Part shown: piece by piece, positions 1-47,531 of the stretch
Position numbering within the stretch: position 1 is the stretch's first letter
How the letters are laid out: the number at the start of each line of letters is the position of its first letter
Source of the DNA: Cacajao melanocephalus
Taxonomy: Eukaryota; Chordata; Mammalia; Primates; Pitheciidae
Reading direction: 5' to 3'
Length of the DNA: 64,000 bases
NCBI GenBank assembly: GCA_963573385.1
Contig: CAUYLG010075717.1
Location: 17,467-81,466, forward strand
Made by a program: the position numbers and the translations under genes
Notes under the pieces: model-generated
What the model was told of the DNA's origin: nothing
Seen by the model: only the letters and a program-made list of their open reading frames with translations
Database searches by the model: none

Positions 1-249
1 TAGTTTAGGGAAGTCCTTCAGCAGGGGCTGGGATCATGTCAAATTTAGCAGGAGGGAGAAAGGGGAGATTGAGAGAATATTCCTATTACTGGACTGTGGG
101 CTGGGCCATATTATGACTTTTATGGGCCCCTTCCTCCATAAGAAAGTACTTAAAATTGTATTTTATGACTGTAATGGTATAAAGTAGAATACGTTAATAT
201 TATATACTAGATTGTTCTCTTTAACCTAAAGGTTCATTTTTTTCCCTAA

Positions 250-558
<309 letters not shown>

Positions 559-1030
559 TCCATTATGATTTTAAAATAAATTAAACCATTTTCATGGACC
601 CCCTTAAAGGTATCAGGGGCCTAGTCACTTTGTCTCACAGATAAGTCACACCTAGCAGTGGTGCAAAGGAGGAGGGATGTTGGTGGAGTAGGTGGTGAAG
701 ACACCCAGTTCCCTGTCTTATGGAGGTTCTGTAATGGGTGGGGGGGCAGGGTGGATGAGGAAGGAGGGGACTAAAGCAGGAGAAATAGGCTCTGCTGGGA
801 AATGAAGGTGGTAGAGAAATACCCCGGGGCACCCTGGGAAATTTGGGAGTAGGTGTCATAAATGTCTTGGCTGTCCTGAGCCTTCTTTACTTATCTCTAG
901 CAATGATTTCGGAGACTGGCAGATCTGGGCTTGAATCTCAGCACTCACATGTTTAATGCTGATGGGTTCACAGTTTCTGTAACATTATGGAGTCTGCATT
1001 TGATTGCCTGGGTTTAAATGAAACCCGGCT

Positions 1031-1336
<306 letters not shown>

Positions 1337-1339
1337 TCT

Positions 1340-1500
1340 GGCTTTGCTATTAACTGGCAGTGTGACATGAGGCAAAATACTGCACGTAACGTGCCTCAGT
1401 TTTCCTTCTGTGCAAAATGGGGACTCACATGACCTTCCTCACCTGTGTTGCCAGGAGCCTTTGGGGATTAACTGAGATGACATCTGTGAGACCAAGATGC
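1340..1500 (+). repeat. MIR fragment
   Basis: The MIR core is visible as gtgacatgaggcaaaatac, gcctcagttttccttctg and aaaatgggg. Confidence 0.65.
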
Positions 1501-2877
1501 GGTTGTTGTTCCCTCCCCTTTGTCCTTTCCTCTGTACTCACACAAGCAAACCATAAAGGAATCTAGAAGACATTTGCATCTCTCCAGAGTTTAAAGTACC
1601 TCAGAGGCAGACATGCCATTGTTTCCCTTGAGTCTGAATCTGTCCCCTCCTGGCTCTGAAATCCTGCCTTTAGCTTTTGTCTCCAGAAGAAAGGAACTCT
1701 GGCTTCTCAGTCTTCCTCCTTCCTCTTTCCCCGTCTCCTTCCTGGACACAAGCACCTTGAAGTTCCCACCCAGCATTCTGCTTCTTTTCTAATCTTCCCT
1801 TCCTGACCCTGTCTCTTTCTCGAGTGATTTCACTGGTAACCTGGGAACTCCCAGCCCTCCAGCTCTGCCCAGTCTTCCTCCCTCCATTCCACAGTGTCAA
1901 CCACCACTAAACAATCACAGGGCATCTCTGTGCTGAACAGACGTTCGGGGCGGGTTCAGAGATGCAGGAGCCTGAGTGGCCAGAGTCTGCAGGTTGACCA
2001 GAGCCACAATCCAGCAGGACAGAGTGAGGGTTCTGATGGTGCACAGAGCAGATAGGCCCTCGCTGAGGCAGCTCCCCAAAGGGGTGAGCATCAAGCTCTA
2101 CGTCCTTCTCTTTTTTTCAGTGGACCTCCTCTGGGGTCACGTACATCTTTCTTAAACCAAACCAGTCCCAGCTTGGAACTTGGCACCTTCTCCCTGCCCC
2201 CTCGCCCCATGCCTGCCAGCAGAGCCCTCACCCTCCAGGACTCCTGGGCCTCTGAGCTGAAATGATTTTGAGCCCCTCCCCAGAACTCAGCTTTGCTCAG
2301 CTCCCTGCCAGCTCTTCTTTCACTTCATTGTGGTTCTCCTCCTTGCCTTTCTCACACCTGTTTTGGGAGGCTGAATGGGGAGGCTGAGGAGTCAGGCTGC
2401 TGCTCCATTGTCTATAAGCTCCAGTCCCACCATGCTCCCACAGTGCCCCCTTCCCCGCAGAGGAGGCTCACCCTGCTTTGGGGCATCTGACCAGGAGCCT
2501 AGGGAGTGATGTGATGTGGTGTGATGTGAGCTTTGGCAGTGAGCATGGGCCACAAACACCCTTTGCGGAATCTCCTTGCCCAAATACTCTCTCCTTCTTG
2601 TGACTCCTCAGTGGCTGCCAACCCCAGGAAGTGCCGGCTGCCCCAGGGGATTGATCTGCCCTGAGGCTGGGAGGTCCTGGAACTGGTTTTCCTTCTGGAT
2701 AGGGGTTGCTCAGTCTACACAGGGGATGGGGAAACATGATATTTGTTGTCCTTCTAGAGAAGAAAAGGTCAAGGGTGGCCAAATATCTCCTCAGAATCCT
2801 ACATTAGGCTTTCTCCAGTCTATACGGGGTCACAGGTCTTTTACCCTTTCCTACTACCCACTCTGACATCTGGCCTT

Positions 2878-2900
2878 GTGTGTGTGTGTCTGTGTGTGTT
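2878..2900. repeat. Short (TG)n
   Basis: A TG dinucleotide run interrupted once by tc. Confidence 0.8.
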
Positions 2901-3010
2901 CAGGAGCTGAGCTGTCTGTCTCAGGGCACTAGGAGAGGAGGTAGGGGTGCTGTTGGGGTGGGGCAAGGAAGAGAGACTTGAGATCCTCCTTTTCAAAGAC
3001 ACTCCCTTCC

Positions 3011-3388
<378 letters not shown>

Positions 3389-3408
3389 CTATCTCTTCAT
3401 CTTCATAG

Positions 3409-35706
<32,298 letters not shown>

Positions 35707-38590
35707 TGACGCCCGCGGCTCCCCGCGGCCCCCCACCCTCACCCCGGCCCCCCACCCGCAGCCGGCCACACTGGAGCAGCTCCCAGCACAGCCTTACGCG
35801 CCCGACGCGCGCCACCCGCGGCCCCAGCTTTCCGCCTGCACCCGCGAGGATGCGCGCGAGCACACGCGGCGCCCTGCCAGCCCTCAGGCCTGGTGCGGGA
35901 CGTGGCACCGCGCCGCAGGGAGGGTCTGCCTCCCCTTCCTCGCCCTGTGTCCTCTCATCCTCCTGCCGCCCGTCAGGCCGGCCAGCCTCACATCAGTCTC
36001 TCCGCCCCGGGAAGGCTCAGCCACTTTTCATCGAAGACTCCACTTCTGGGGACACCCGGTTCGTTTGCCCACCAGGCCTAGGCTGCTCTCCACGCTCCCC
36101 CAGCAACCTCTGCCTACACCTCCTGCGGCGCCTTGCCCTCCTCCGACCCCTTTCCAGCCAAAGTCCCCCCACCCCTTCAGAGAAGCAGCATCAAATTCCA
36201 GAAGTGGAGGCTTCAGTCTCCCCGCAAGGGTCCAGCCCCACAGTCTTCTGAGAGCCACTGCGGCCAGGGATGGCCTCTGGACTGCCAGGCTGGGGTTGGG
36301 GACCCAGGGGACATATGTCTACTTAGGTGTGAGGGCGCAGGTCTGACCTGCCCCAAAGTTGGCTCCATCCTGGACACCTCGGTGGGAGGCAGTGGGCAAG
36401 TGATTTTGGAGATGGGTGGGCGGGTGATTCCACTGGGGGGACAATGTGCTCCCCTGCACCTCTGGGGTGCAGAAACCTCTTGCCTCCTAAATTTGAGTGG
36501 AGCCTCTGTGGGAACCGCAGGAAGTGTGTGGGCTGCCTTCCTGGGCAAATATTTCCCAGTGGGAAGTTGGAGGGGGCTTTAACAAAGTTTTTCTCCCTCC
36601 CCTGTTCCCCTGATCTAGTGCTCAGGACCCCTCGCCATCAGGAATTCTTTCCTGTCATCTAACCTCACTCCTGCCTACTGCAGTTCCAGCCAACCTGCTC
36701 TTTCTTGAGTTCAGTGCAGGTGGAGAGTGGCTGGTTACCATCTTTGCGCTGGCCCTTTGGAGATTTGGGGACTCAGTTCTAGCGGGGTCACCCTCCCTGT
36801 CCTCCCACCTGTGGGAGGGAGGACTGGCTCAGGCATTGTCTCCCGCAGTGGGCAGAGAGACAGAGGCAGGCTGACCAACAGACAGCTGGCACCTGGAGGC
36901 AGAAAGGCCCTTCTAACTTCCAGATTGTATGCTTGAGTGATGGGTCCCCAGCCCAAACCCACTCTTCCCTCAGCTCACCCTTCAGCCTGTTCCCTCTTGC
37001 CCCGACTCCAGCCCATGCAGCTGCTCTGCTCCAGGAATGGATGTGGGGACTCTTCCTGGGTTCTGGCTCCTGCATAGTTTACCCCACTTCATCATGAGCC
37101 TCAACTGCCTACATCTGGGGCAAGCAGCATACCGGCTGCAGATGGGACGGCCAGCCCTGCCTATCTGGACAGGCCCCTGCAGCCTCTGTCCCCTGGCCTA
37201 GGCTCTCTGTCCTTCCCCGAGTCACAGAGAGCAAGCCAAGACATCCAGGGAAAGAGGAAGAAAGGCCTTAGTGTGCCTCAGCGGTCTGGCTGCATCCAGC
37301 CATCATCACCCTGAAGGATGCCCATGAGGCAGCTGACCCCGAAAGCAGCCTCCCCCTCATGAAGAGTCAGCAGCTTGGGCAGCCACTTCCAGGCCAGGGT
37401 TGTGGCTTCTCTGCAGACCAGCTGAGGGGAGGACTCCTGGGTGGACAGCCTTTGACATCCACCCCACGCTGATGCAGAAGCTCCCAGAACACTCAGGAAA
37501 CTTCTCCGGACAGAGCCCTCCTTGTCAACTTGAGGCCCTCCCAAGACCCTCTACTGCCCTCTGAGTCCAGCAGAGGGGGTGGAGGAGGGGCCACTGCCTC
37601 CCACCTAGAGCTTCTCCGAATGACAATCAGCTCGTGCCAGGTGGGGACCAGGGCATGACTCCTGGTGCCCAGGCCCTGGGCCTGCTCCTTGCCACCAACC
37701 GAACAGTGAATGTAGGGCCCCCAGCCTCACCTCTGCCCCAGGACCAACAACACCCTGGTTTGTAGCTGGGAGGAAGAGGGGGGCCTGAGAGAGCCCCAGG
37801 TCCGTTCTACCCCCAGCTTCACTCAGCACTGGAGCTGGCAGAGATGCAAAACCCAGTCTACCCTTGGGATTCCAGACCTCCCTAGGGCTCCCAACTGACC
37901 TCAGGCCTCTGAGTCACTGAATGTCACCAGGCAAGGTAGGGGAGGGAAAGTGGGCCAGTGGGGAGGGAGTCACCTAGGGGACTGCCTCTGTGCCTCTCCC
38001 CAGGAAGGATCCAGGGCAGAGGAAGCCACATCTCCCGGTGCCCCCAACCCCAGCTGCAGCCTCCTCCCCTGAGCATTCATTCTCTCCACCAGGCCTCCAG
38101 GTCCTGAGCCCTTCCTCTGTAAAAGCATCACACCACCTCCCTCAGCACTTCCCATCACAACAACCTATGTCACTGAGTCAGATGTAGGGTCTGCTCACCC
38201 AGACACATGCCTTCCCTCCCCAGCCGCACCATGCACGAAAGGGGCACAGTGGGGTCGGGGGGCTATGCCCCAGGCTCCCCATTCCCCAGGTGCTCACAGA
38301 GGCCTGGCTTGCCCAATCTTCTCAACTCCAGGGACCAGCCCTGGTGGGCATGGGGTGGGGAGCAGGGAGTTGCCCTTCCCCTCCCTCGGGAAGCCACCTA
38401 AGAATGTTTACATGCCAAACAGAATGTAACACCCCTCCCCAACCCCTTCCCAGTCACTGCATGGCCTCTGCCCATCCTGCGCCTGTCCACCCCGCCCCAA
38501 CACCCTGGAAGCCGCTGTCAATGATTAGATCGGGTCTCGGAAGGGAAGTAGCCATCACACCATTAAAAAGCCTGTGGACCTTTTTCTATT
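35707..38590 (+). other. TTBK1: TTBK1 long-isoform 3' UTR
   Basis: From the TAA to the ATTAAA at 38562 is about 2.9 kb. It is free of Alu insertions, although Alus resume soon after, at 39.1 kb. A T-rich, GT-containing stretch follows the signal (cctgtggacctttttctatt). The exact cleavage site is inferred. Confidence 0.7.
38562..38567 (+). terminator. TTBK1: Poly(A) signal ATTAAA, TTBK1 long form
   Basis: The variant hexamer ATTAAA is followed about 15 nt later by a U-rich element (ttttt). This is the first good signal downstream of the TTBK1 stop in an Alu-free stretch. Confidence 0.65.
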
Positions 38591-38719
38591 GGCCTGGACT
38601 CTTCTTCCCTGCGGGAGGGCAGGGAAAACCCAGCTCCTGGGGCTGGGGGCTGGGCAGAAGAGTAGAGCACAGCATGGTGGGCAAGTGTGAGGGATTGTCC
38701 TGGAGGCGGGGGAGGAAAT

Positions 38720-38805
38720 GAAAGCTCAGGACAGACACAGATAACTTGCTCAGGGTCACATAGGAGGACGGGGACTGTCCTGCTGTCCCTCTGACTGCAA
38801 AGCGT
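38720..38805 (-). repeat. MIR fragment
   Basis: gataacttgctcagggtcac and tgactgcaaagcgtgcactc match antisense MIR. Confidence 0.6.
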
Positions 38806-38889
38806 GCACTCTCACAGCCCTCTGGACACTTGGGCCGGAGACTCTAAGTCTGGTTTTCTGCAGAGATCAGGAGGAAGAACTTTTATAAT

Positions 38890-39095
38890 TGTTTGTACCA
38901 ATTGCTGAAGTACATGAGAAATTTTGTTACATGTATATAATATGTAGTGACCAAGCCAGGGTGTTTGCAGCATCCATTACCCAAGTACAATACATTTTGG
39001 TTAAATATAGTCACCTTACTCTGCTTTTGAACATTGAATTTATTCCTTCTATCTCACTGTATGTGTATACCCTTTATTTTATATATATATTTATT
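38890..39095 (-). mobile_element. L1 3'-UTR fragment interrupted by Alu
   Basis: ttttgttacatgtatataat, atatagtcaccttactctgc and ttattccttctatctcac match the antisense of primate/mammalian L1 3' UTRs. A short remnant resumes after the Alu near 39390. Confidence 0.7.
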
Positions 39096-39099
39096 TATT

Positions 39100-39388
39100 T
39101 ATTTATTTTAGACAGTCTCGCTCTGTTGCCCAGGCCAGAGTACAGTGGTGTAATCTTGGCTCACTGTAATTTCTGCCTCCCAGGTTCAAGAGATTCTTGT
39201 GCTTCAGCCTCCTGAGTAGCTGGGATTACAGATGTGTGCCACCACACCCAGCTAATTTTTGTATTTTCACTAGAGACAGGGTTTCCCTATGTTGGCCAGG
39301 CTAATTTCGAACTCCTGACCTCATGTCATCAGCCTGCCTTGACCTCCCAATGTGCTGGGAGTACAGGGGTGAGCCACCACGCCCTGCC
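39100..39388 (-). mobile_element. Alu
   Basis: Preceded by tttatttatttatttta, then gacagtctcgctctgttgcc, ending gagccaccacgccctgcc. Inserted in the L1 fragment. Confidence 0.93.
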
Positions 39389-39439
39389 TGCACCCTTTAA
39401 TCAGCTTCTCTTCCTCCTTCCCACTCTCAAGAAAGAATT

Positions 39440-39880
39440 TTCATTACCCCAAAGTTAACAGACAAAAGTGAGAGTGTTTGGAAAACCATGCAGTATAGCA
39501 GTTCATAGGCAAGGTAATTATTATGAAAAAAATCTATCAAAATCACAAATGAGCATAGCTTGTGACCCAGCTTCTCCACTTTAGAACTGTATCCTATGGA
39601 TATACTCGTACACTTGCAAAATCACTTGTGTCCAAAGTTACTCGCTGCAGTATTCTTTGTATAGCTCTAGAAAGCCTCATCTGCTCTTGTGAAACCCAGA
39701 AAGTTCTGAAAACTGGGATTTCTCCCATTAGATTGGCACACGCTCATTTGTTATTTAAAAAAAAAACCTGATGAGACCATTTGTAATTTTTATTAATTCC
39801 ACTTATCATCCATGTTTGTAGTAGAAATATTAATGTGTTTGATGATGGGGTAGGTCCTATTAGGCTATTTTATTTTATAT
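39440..39880. other. AT-rich intergenic segment, possibly old L1
   Basis: gcttgtgacccagcttctcc and gtatcctatggatatactcg hint at a decayed L1. No gene is visible. Confidence 0.4.
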
Positions 39881-39884
39881 TTTT

Positions 39885-40169
39885 TTAAGATAGAATTTCG
39901 TTCTTATTGCCCAGACTGGAGTGCAGTGGTACGGTCTCAGCTCACTACAACCTCCGCCTCCCAAGTTCAAGAGATTCTTCTGCCTCAGCCTCCCCAGTAG
40001 CTGAGGTTAGAGGCGCCTGCCACCACGTCCAGCTAATTTTTGTATTTTTAGTAGAGATGGGGTTTTACCATTTTGGCCAGGCTGGTCTTGAACTCCTGAC
40101 CTCAGGTGATCTACCCGCCTCGGCCTCTCAAAGTGCTGGGATTATAGGTGTGAGCCACCACACCTGGCC
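39885..40169 (-). mobile_element. Alu
   Basis: gatagaatttcgttcttattg to gagccaccacacctggcc. Confidence 0.93.
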
Positions 40170-40232
40170 CACCATTAGGGTATTTTATAATATGTGGAAT
40201 ATGTGCTGAATTACCTTTCTGAATACATATAT

Positions 40233-40711
40233 AGTTGACCCTTGAACAACACAGGGATTGGGGCACCGACTCTCTTGCTGTTGAAAATCTACATATAACT
40301 TTTGATTCCCCCAAAACTTCATTAATAGCCTACTGTCAACCAGAAGCCTTACCAATAATAAACAGTTGATTAACACATATTTTATATGTTTTTTATATAT
40401 TATGTACTGTATTCTTACAATAAGGTAAGCTAGAGAAAAAAATGTTTTTAAGAAAACCATGAGGAAGAAAAAATATATTATGAAGTGGAAGGGATCATCA
40501 TAAAGGTCTTCATTCTCACTGTCTTCATATTGAGCAGGCTGAGGAGGAGGAGGAAGAGGAGGGGTTGGTCTTGCTGTCTCAGGGGTGGCAGAGGAGGAAG
40601 GGGTGGAGGAGATGGAAGGGGAGCAGGAGAGGCAGGTACAAAACATGTAACTTTTATTGAGAAAAATCACAGACCAGTGCAGTGCAAACCTGTGTGTTCA
40701 AAGGTAAACCA
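40233..40711. mobile_element. Tigger-type (pogo) DNA transposon, both termini present
   Basis: The left end agttgacccttgaacaacac and the right end acctgtgtgttcaaaggtaaac are diverged inverted repeats about 480 bp apart. Internal cttacaataaggtaagctag and ggtcttgctgtctcaggg are typical of the family. No transposase frame survives. Confidence 0.75.
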
Positions 40712-40879
40712 TACATGTATGTACTTCTGATCCCAACCATTTGGATAAGAGACTGTGGACCTATAAAAGTTCAGAAGAAATCTAAGTGCCCACTTGGGGC
40801 TGCTCACTAGTGCATGGCCCACCCATAAGACGGGGCCCTCACCACTGAGTACTGTGAGACTCTAAAATGAAGGAGTCTA

Positions 40880-41004
40880 GCTGAGTGCTGCGGTGTGTCT
40901 GTAATCTAGCCACTTGGGAGGCTGAGGTAGGAGGATTGCTTAAGCCCAGGAGTTTGAGTCCAGCCTGGGCAACATAGCAAGACCTCTTTCTCTAAAAAAA
41001 CTAC
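40880..41004 (+). mobile_element. Alu left-monomer (FLAM-like)
   Basis: tagctgagtgctgcggtgtg through cagcctgggcaacatagcaa to ctctaaaaaaac, a single monomer only. Confidence 0.8.
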
Positions 41005-41739
41005 ATAAACGAAGGAGGTGTCTCTTTGTGTAGTATACACTATGGACCAGTCTCCAAGACAAAGAATAAGAAAAAGAATCATGCGTATAATGTACAATTT
41101 TGTGTGTGGAAAAGGGGTGAGATGAGTGAGAGGTGTCTGGCTGCTGCAGGGCAGGAGAGCTGGATGGAAAGGGGGCTTTGTTCTAGTGTACATACTGCAA
41201 GAACTTGTGAATTTTGACCCCTAGGTTCACTCGGTGTAAATCTTTCACCTCGTCAATATAGAAACAACTTTGGTTCCAGGCCAGAGTCCTGGCCTTGCCT
41301 GAGCTCCAAGGTAAAAAGGCCCAAGCTTGCAAAGTCCTGCTCTCCCTCCAAAAAGGCCACTCCCTGGCATTCCAGAAACGTCATGGCTCCCTGGGACACT
41401 CTTTCTGTCGGCGTGGATGCCATCATGCTCTAGGCCCTGATTCATCAGCCTTCAGTGTAATCTCCATGTGATTTCAACCTTCCTTCTTGTTTAAACTGTC
41501 AAAAGCAGGACCTGCTTATAGTAAAAAGGCAAATACAAAGGCATATAAAATAAAAGCTCCTTCCCTATCCACAAAGCTGACCACATAGAGGTAACTCTTG
41601 CAAATGGCTTGGTGCGTTCCATGTCAGACCTTCTTTTTCCTGTTTGTAATTAACAGCTTTCTCTTTTTCTGTCTATATATACATATTTATTATAAATAAA
41701 AAGAAGAGCATATTATACCTACTATTCTGAAACATGGCT
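41005..41739. other. Intergenic unique sequence
   Basis: No gene or clear repeat was seen. It ends in AT-rich sequence (tatttattataaataaaaag) before an Alu. Confidence 0.5.
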
Positions 41740-42410
<671 letters not shown>

Positions 42411-42488
42411 AAACATGCTTTTTATGACCAAATATGTCTTAAAATACAGATCTTCATCCTTTTAAAAAGTGACTTTATTGAAATATAA

Positions 42489-42914
<426 letters not shown>

Positions 42915-43017
42915 CGCAGTCACTCCGTTTTACCACAACCCATGGCCCTAGGCAATCACTAATGTACCTTCTGTCTATAGATTTGACTATTTTGGACATT
43001 TCATATAAATGAAGTCA

Positions 43018-43373
<356 letters not shown>

Positions 43374-44164
43374 CTAGCATGTTTTCAAGGTACTGCCATA
43401 TTGTAGTATTTATGAGTACTTCATTCCTTTTTATTGCCAAATAATATTTTATTGTATGGAAATACCACATTCTGTTTATCCATTCATCAGTTAATGGACT
43501 TGGGGTTGTTTCTGCTTTAGGCTATGATGAGTAACGCTGCTATGACCATTTGTGTACAAGTTTTTGTGTGGATATATGCTTTCACTTCTCTTGGGTATAC
43601 ACCTAGGAGTGGAATTGCTGGATCATATGGTAATGCTATGTTTCACATTTTGAATAATTACCAAACTTTTCCAAAATGGCTACATCATTTTACATTTTCA
43701 CCAGCAATGATGAGAATTCTTGTGTTCTTTTTAATGGCTGTATCATATTCCATGGTATGAATGTTCCATAATCTACTTAACCAGTTCCATATTGATTTTC
43801 CATCACTCTTTCCAACTTTTCACCATTTCAAATCATGCCAAACTTGGCACTAGAACTTCTTGGCTCTAACCTATATTATTCCTTCAAGTCTAATTCTAGG
43901 AGAAATCCCCCAAATAATTAAATCGATAAAAAATAGTACCTTATTGCATTTTTAAATTTTCTTGATTATTATTGAGATGGAATGAAAGAATGCCATGGAT
44001 TATTCATTCATTATTTATTTCATTTATCTTTTCTTCATACAACCCATTAACTTAACTAATTGGGCAGACTATTACTGAGCCCCACATGTGCTAGAGGTTA
44101 TGCCAGATGTCGGGCACTGAGCAGGCACTGAGACGAAGCCCTCAAGGTGGTGGCTGGGGCCAGG

Positions 44165-44215
44165 CTTGGAGCCAGGAGAGGCTGTGTTGAGGAACAGGGC
44201 TTTAAGGCATTGCAG
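44165..44215 (+). repeat. 51-bp direct repeat, copy 1
   Basis: cttggagccaggagaggctg... to aaggcattgcag. The second copy at 44681-44731 differs at two positions. Confidence 0.9.
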
Positions 44216-44372
44216 GTGTGATGGTGTACACCTGTAGTCCTAGCTACTCAGGAGGCTGAGGTAGGAGGATCACTTGAGCCCAGGAATTTGATGCTGTATT
44301 GAACTACAATCACTGTACTCCAGCCTGAGCAATAGAACAAGACGTGGTCTCAAAAAAATAAAAATAAAAATA
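44210..44372 (+). mobile_element. Alu right-monomer (FRAM-like)
   Basis: ggtgtgatggtgtacacctg to aaaaaaataaaaataaaaat, a single diverged monomer. Confidence 0.75.
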
Positions 44373-44680
44373 AGGTGATTGGAAATTCACTTTCATTTCA
44401 CATGTGGCATGTTGCCCTGATACTCAAAGCGTAGGGAGGAACTCCCAGCCCAGACTGAGAGCTTCAAGGAAGACCCCCAGAGAGAGATGTGCCTCCTGGA
44501 TTGAATTTTGAAGGACAAACAAACAGGAGCTGGCCAGATAGAGGAGAGGACATTCTCAGGAGGAGCAGCAGCACGGGCATAGTAGGGGGGTGGCGGTGAG
44601 ACTGCATGTAGTTCAGTGTGGCGAGTCACAGTCATGAATCTGGGAGTGGAAGAGAGGAATGAGGAGGGAGCAGGGCTGGG

Positions 44681-44731
44681 CTTGGAGCCAGGAGAGGCTG
44701 TGTCGTGGAACAGGGCTTTAAGGCATTGCAG
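44681..44731 (+). repeat. 51-bp direct repeat, copy 2
   Basis: The second copy of the segment at 44165. After it the sequences diverge at once (agactctctgcc versus gtgtgatggtgt). Confidence 0.9.
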
Positions 44732-45405
44732 AGACTCTCTGCCCACCTCCTGCCTTCAGGAGCCTGAGACTTCAGGCACATTCGCTTCCTGAGGCCCAGC
44801 ATGGCTGTCAGGGACTACCTGATAGTCTGCGTGTGAGAGCCTCCCTGGCCCCTGGCAGACCTTCTCCCTGTTCTCTCTCAGAAGGGGCACAGAGAAATAT
44901 ATGGATTGAGCAAGTCTGCTCTGTCAGGGGCTAGATGGGAGCCACAGACCAGGGACATTTGGAGGAAACTTTGTTGATAGGGGCCCTTCAGAAAAGAGAC
45001 AGGGGTGGGAATATAGAGGTCTTGTGACTCTAATCATCAGACGCTGGGGCCTGCTGAGATTTTCCCATGGGCTTCTGATAAGTCAAGGCCAGGAGAAGAG
45101 CTGAGGCCAACCCGAGCTAAAGGACTTAGAGTGACCTTTCTAAGTCCTCAGGGGATTCAGGAGGCTGCTCATTGCTCAGGGTAATGAGGTGATAGGGAAG
45201 GAGAGGCTACTTGGCTATGGGTTGGAGAGAATATGACATAACTCCATTTTCAGCAGCTCCAAGTGGCGTCTTCTGCATTGCTCCTCACCTTTAAACCTCA
45301 AGTGGTGTAACATCACCCATTACCACCACCACCAATTTTACCACATTCCCACCTCTGTCTTCATCATCCACCATTAGTAGCTTCATCTCACTCGGATCAC
45401 AGACG
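44732..45405. other. Intergenic unique sequence before the minisatellite
   Basis: No gene was recognised. The last 100 bases already show CAC/ATC-rich texture. Confidence 0.5.
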
Positions 45406-46185
45406 TTCTTCTCCCAAACTATCACCATCACCACATCACTACCATCATTACCACCATCACCACATCACCACCACCATCATTACCACCATCACATCATCAC
45501 CATCATTACCACCATCACCACATCACCACCACCATTACCACCATCACATCACCAACATCATTACCACCACCACCACATCACCACCACCATCATTAACAAC
45601 ATCACCACATCACCACCACCATCATTACCACCATCACCACATAATCACCACCATCATTACCAACATCACATCACCACCACCATCATTACCACCATCACCA
45701 CATCACCACCACCACCATTACCACCATCACATCATCACCACCTTTACCACCATCACCACATCATCACCACCATCATTACCACCATCACATCACCACCATC
45801 TCCACATCACCACCATTACCACCATCACCACATCACCACCGTCATTATTACCATCACATCACCACCACCACCATTACCATCACCACATCACCACCACCAT
45901 CATTACCACCACATCACCACCATCATTACCACCATCACATCACCACCACCATCATTACCACCATCACCACATCACCACCACATCATTACCACCATCACCA
46001 CATCACCACCATCATTACCACCATCACATCACCACCACCATCATTACCACCATCATCACATCACCACCACCATTACCACCATCACCACATCACCACCATT
46101 ATCATTACCACCATCACCACATCACCACCATTATCATCACCACCATCACCACCATTATCACCACCATCACCACCACTACCCTTAT
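45406..46185. repeat. Triplet-type (CAY/ACC/ATC) minisatellite, nearly G-free
   Basis: About 780 bp are built from CAT, CAC, ACC and ATC triplets with occasional phase slips (CACATCACC), in irregular units of roughly 27-36 bp such as catcattaccaccatcacca. The plus strand has a single G (45841) between 45405 and 46186. The same texture continues more loosely to about 46340. No coding frame is supported. Confidence 0.95.
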
Positions 46186-46584
46186 GACCACATCAACGCT
46201 ACCAGTGGCCCTAGCCCCACCTCGTCATCTCTGCTCCGATCACCCCATTCACCATCACTTCCATCACCAGGATCTGCACCTCCCTTACTATTATACCATC
46301 CATCACCATACTTACCACTGCAATTGATTTGTCACTGTCACCATCATCAGTGTAGGAAGTGATTACATGGGTTCCAGCAATGGTTAATGGTCACCGAAGC
46401 CCCAATTAAGATGGGTAGGTCATCTGAGGTCACTCAACGGGGGGGCAAAAGAGTAAAAAGTCTAACGTGTAAGAAGTCCATATTGCAAGCAATCTCAAAT
46501 TGTTTACTCCAGGAAGGCATTTTTCCTGAAACTTTCAATAATCCTAGTAATAATTCCAATTGGGGAGTTTTCTTTTTGTTGTTG

Positions 46585-46894
46585 TTGTTTTTTTTGTTTT
46601 TCTTTTTTGAGACGGAGTCTCACTCTGTAGCCCAGGCTGGAGTGCAGTGCTGCCATCTTGGCTCACTGCAACCTCCACCTCCTGGGTCCCTGTTCAAGCA
46701 ATTCTCTTGCCTCAGCCTCCTGAGTAGCTGGGATTACAGGCACGCGCCACCATTTCCAGGTAATTTTTGTATTTTTAGCAGAGACGGGGGTTTCACCATG
46801 TTGGCCAGGCCTTGAACTCCTGACCTCCAGTGATCCTCCTGCCTTGGCCTCCCAAAGTGCTGGGATTACAGGAGTGAGCCACTGTGCCTGGCCA
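46585..46894 (-). mobile_element. Alu
   Basis: gttgttgttttttttg, gagacggagtctcactctg to gagccactgtgcctggcc. It carries a small insertion (gtccctgttcaag). Confidence 0.94.
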
Positions 46895-47218
46895 GGAGTT
46901 GTTATTTTTCCATTGCACAAGGCTCCTCTCCATCCAGTTTGGTACAAATAAAGGTCTCTACCCTGGCCTCTGAGCTCAGGTTAGAATTCCCTTACAATCC
47001 AATCAAAACCAGCTCTTACCCGTTGACTCAGAATTGATCTATCCATCCTCTGGTAAGACTCAGCATTTCATACCTGCCTGTCCAGCTCCATCATCAGCCA
47101 TCATGGTCACTGTCACCATCATTCCTCAATGACATCAGAGAAGAGAGCTTCCATATAGGATAGGGCCAGGGAATAAGATGGAGCCAGGGTAAAATTAATG
47201 CCAAATTATTCTCTGTAG

Positions 47219-47531
<313 letters not shown>

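Noticed and set aside
45406..46185. CRISPR-like array or His-rich coding repeat
   Set aside because: Units are irregular triplet drift with no spacers, in a primate nuclear genome; stops (taa) and no start codon are present.
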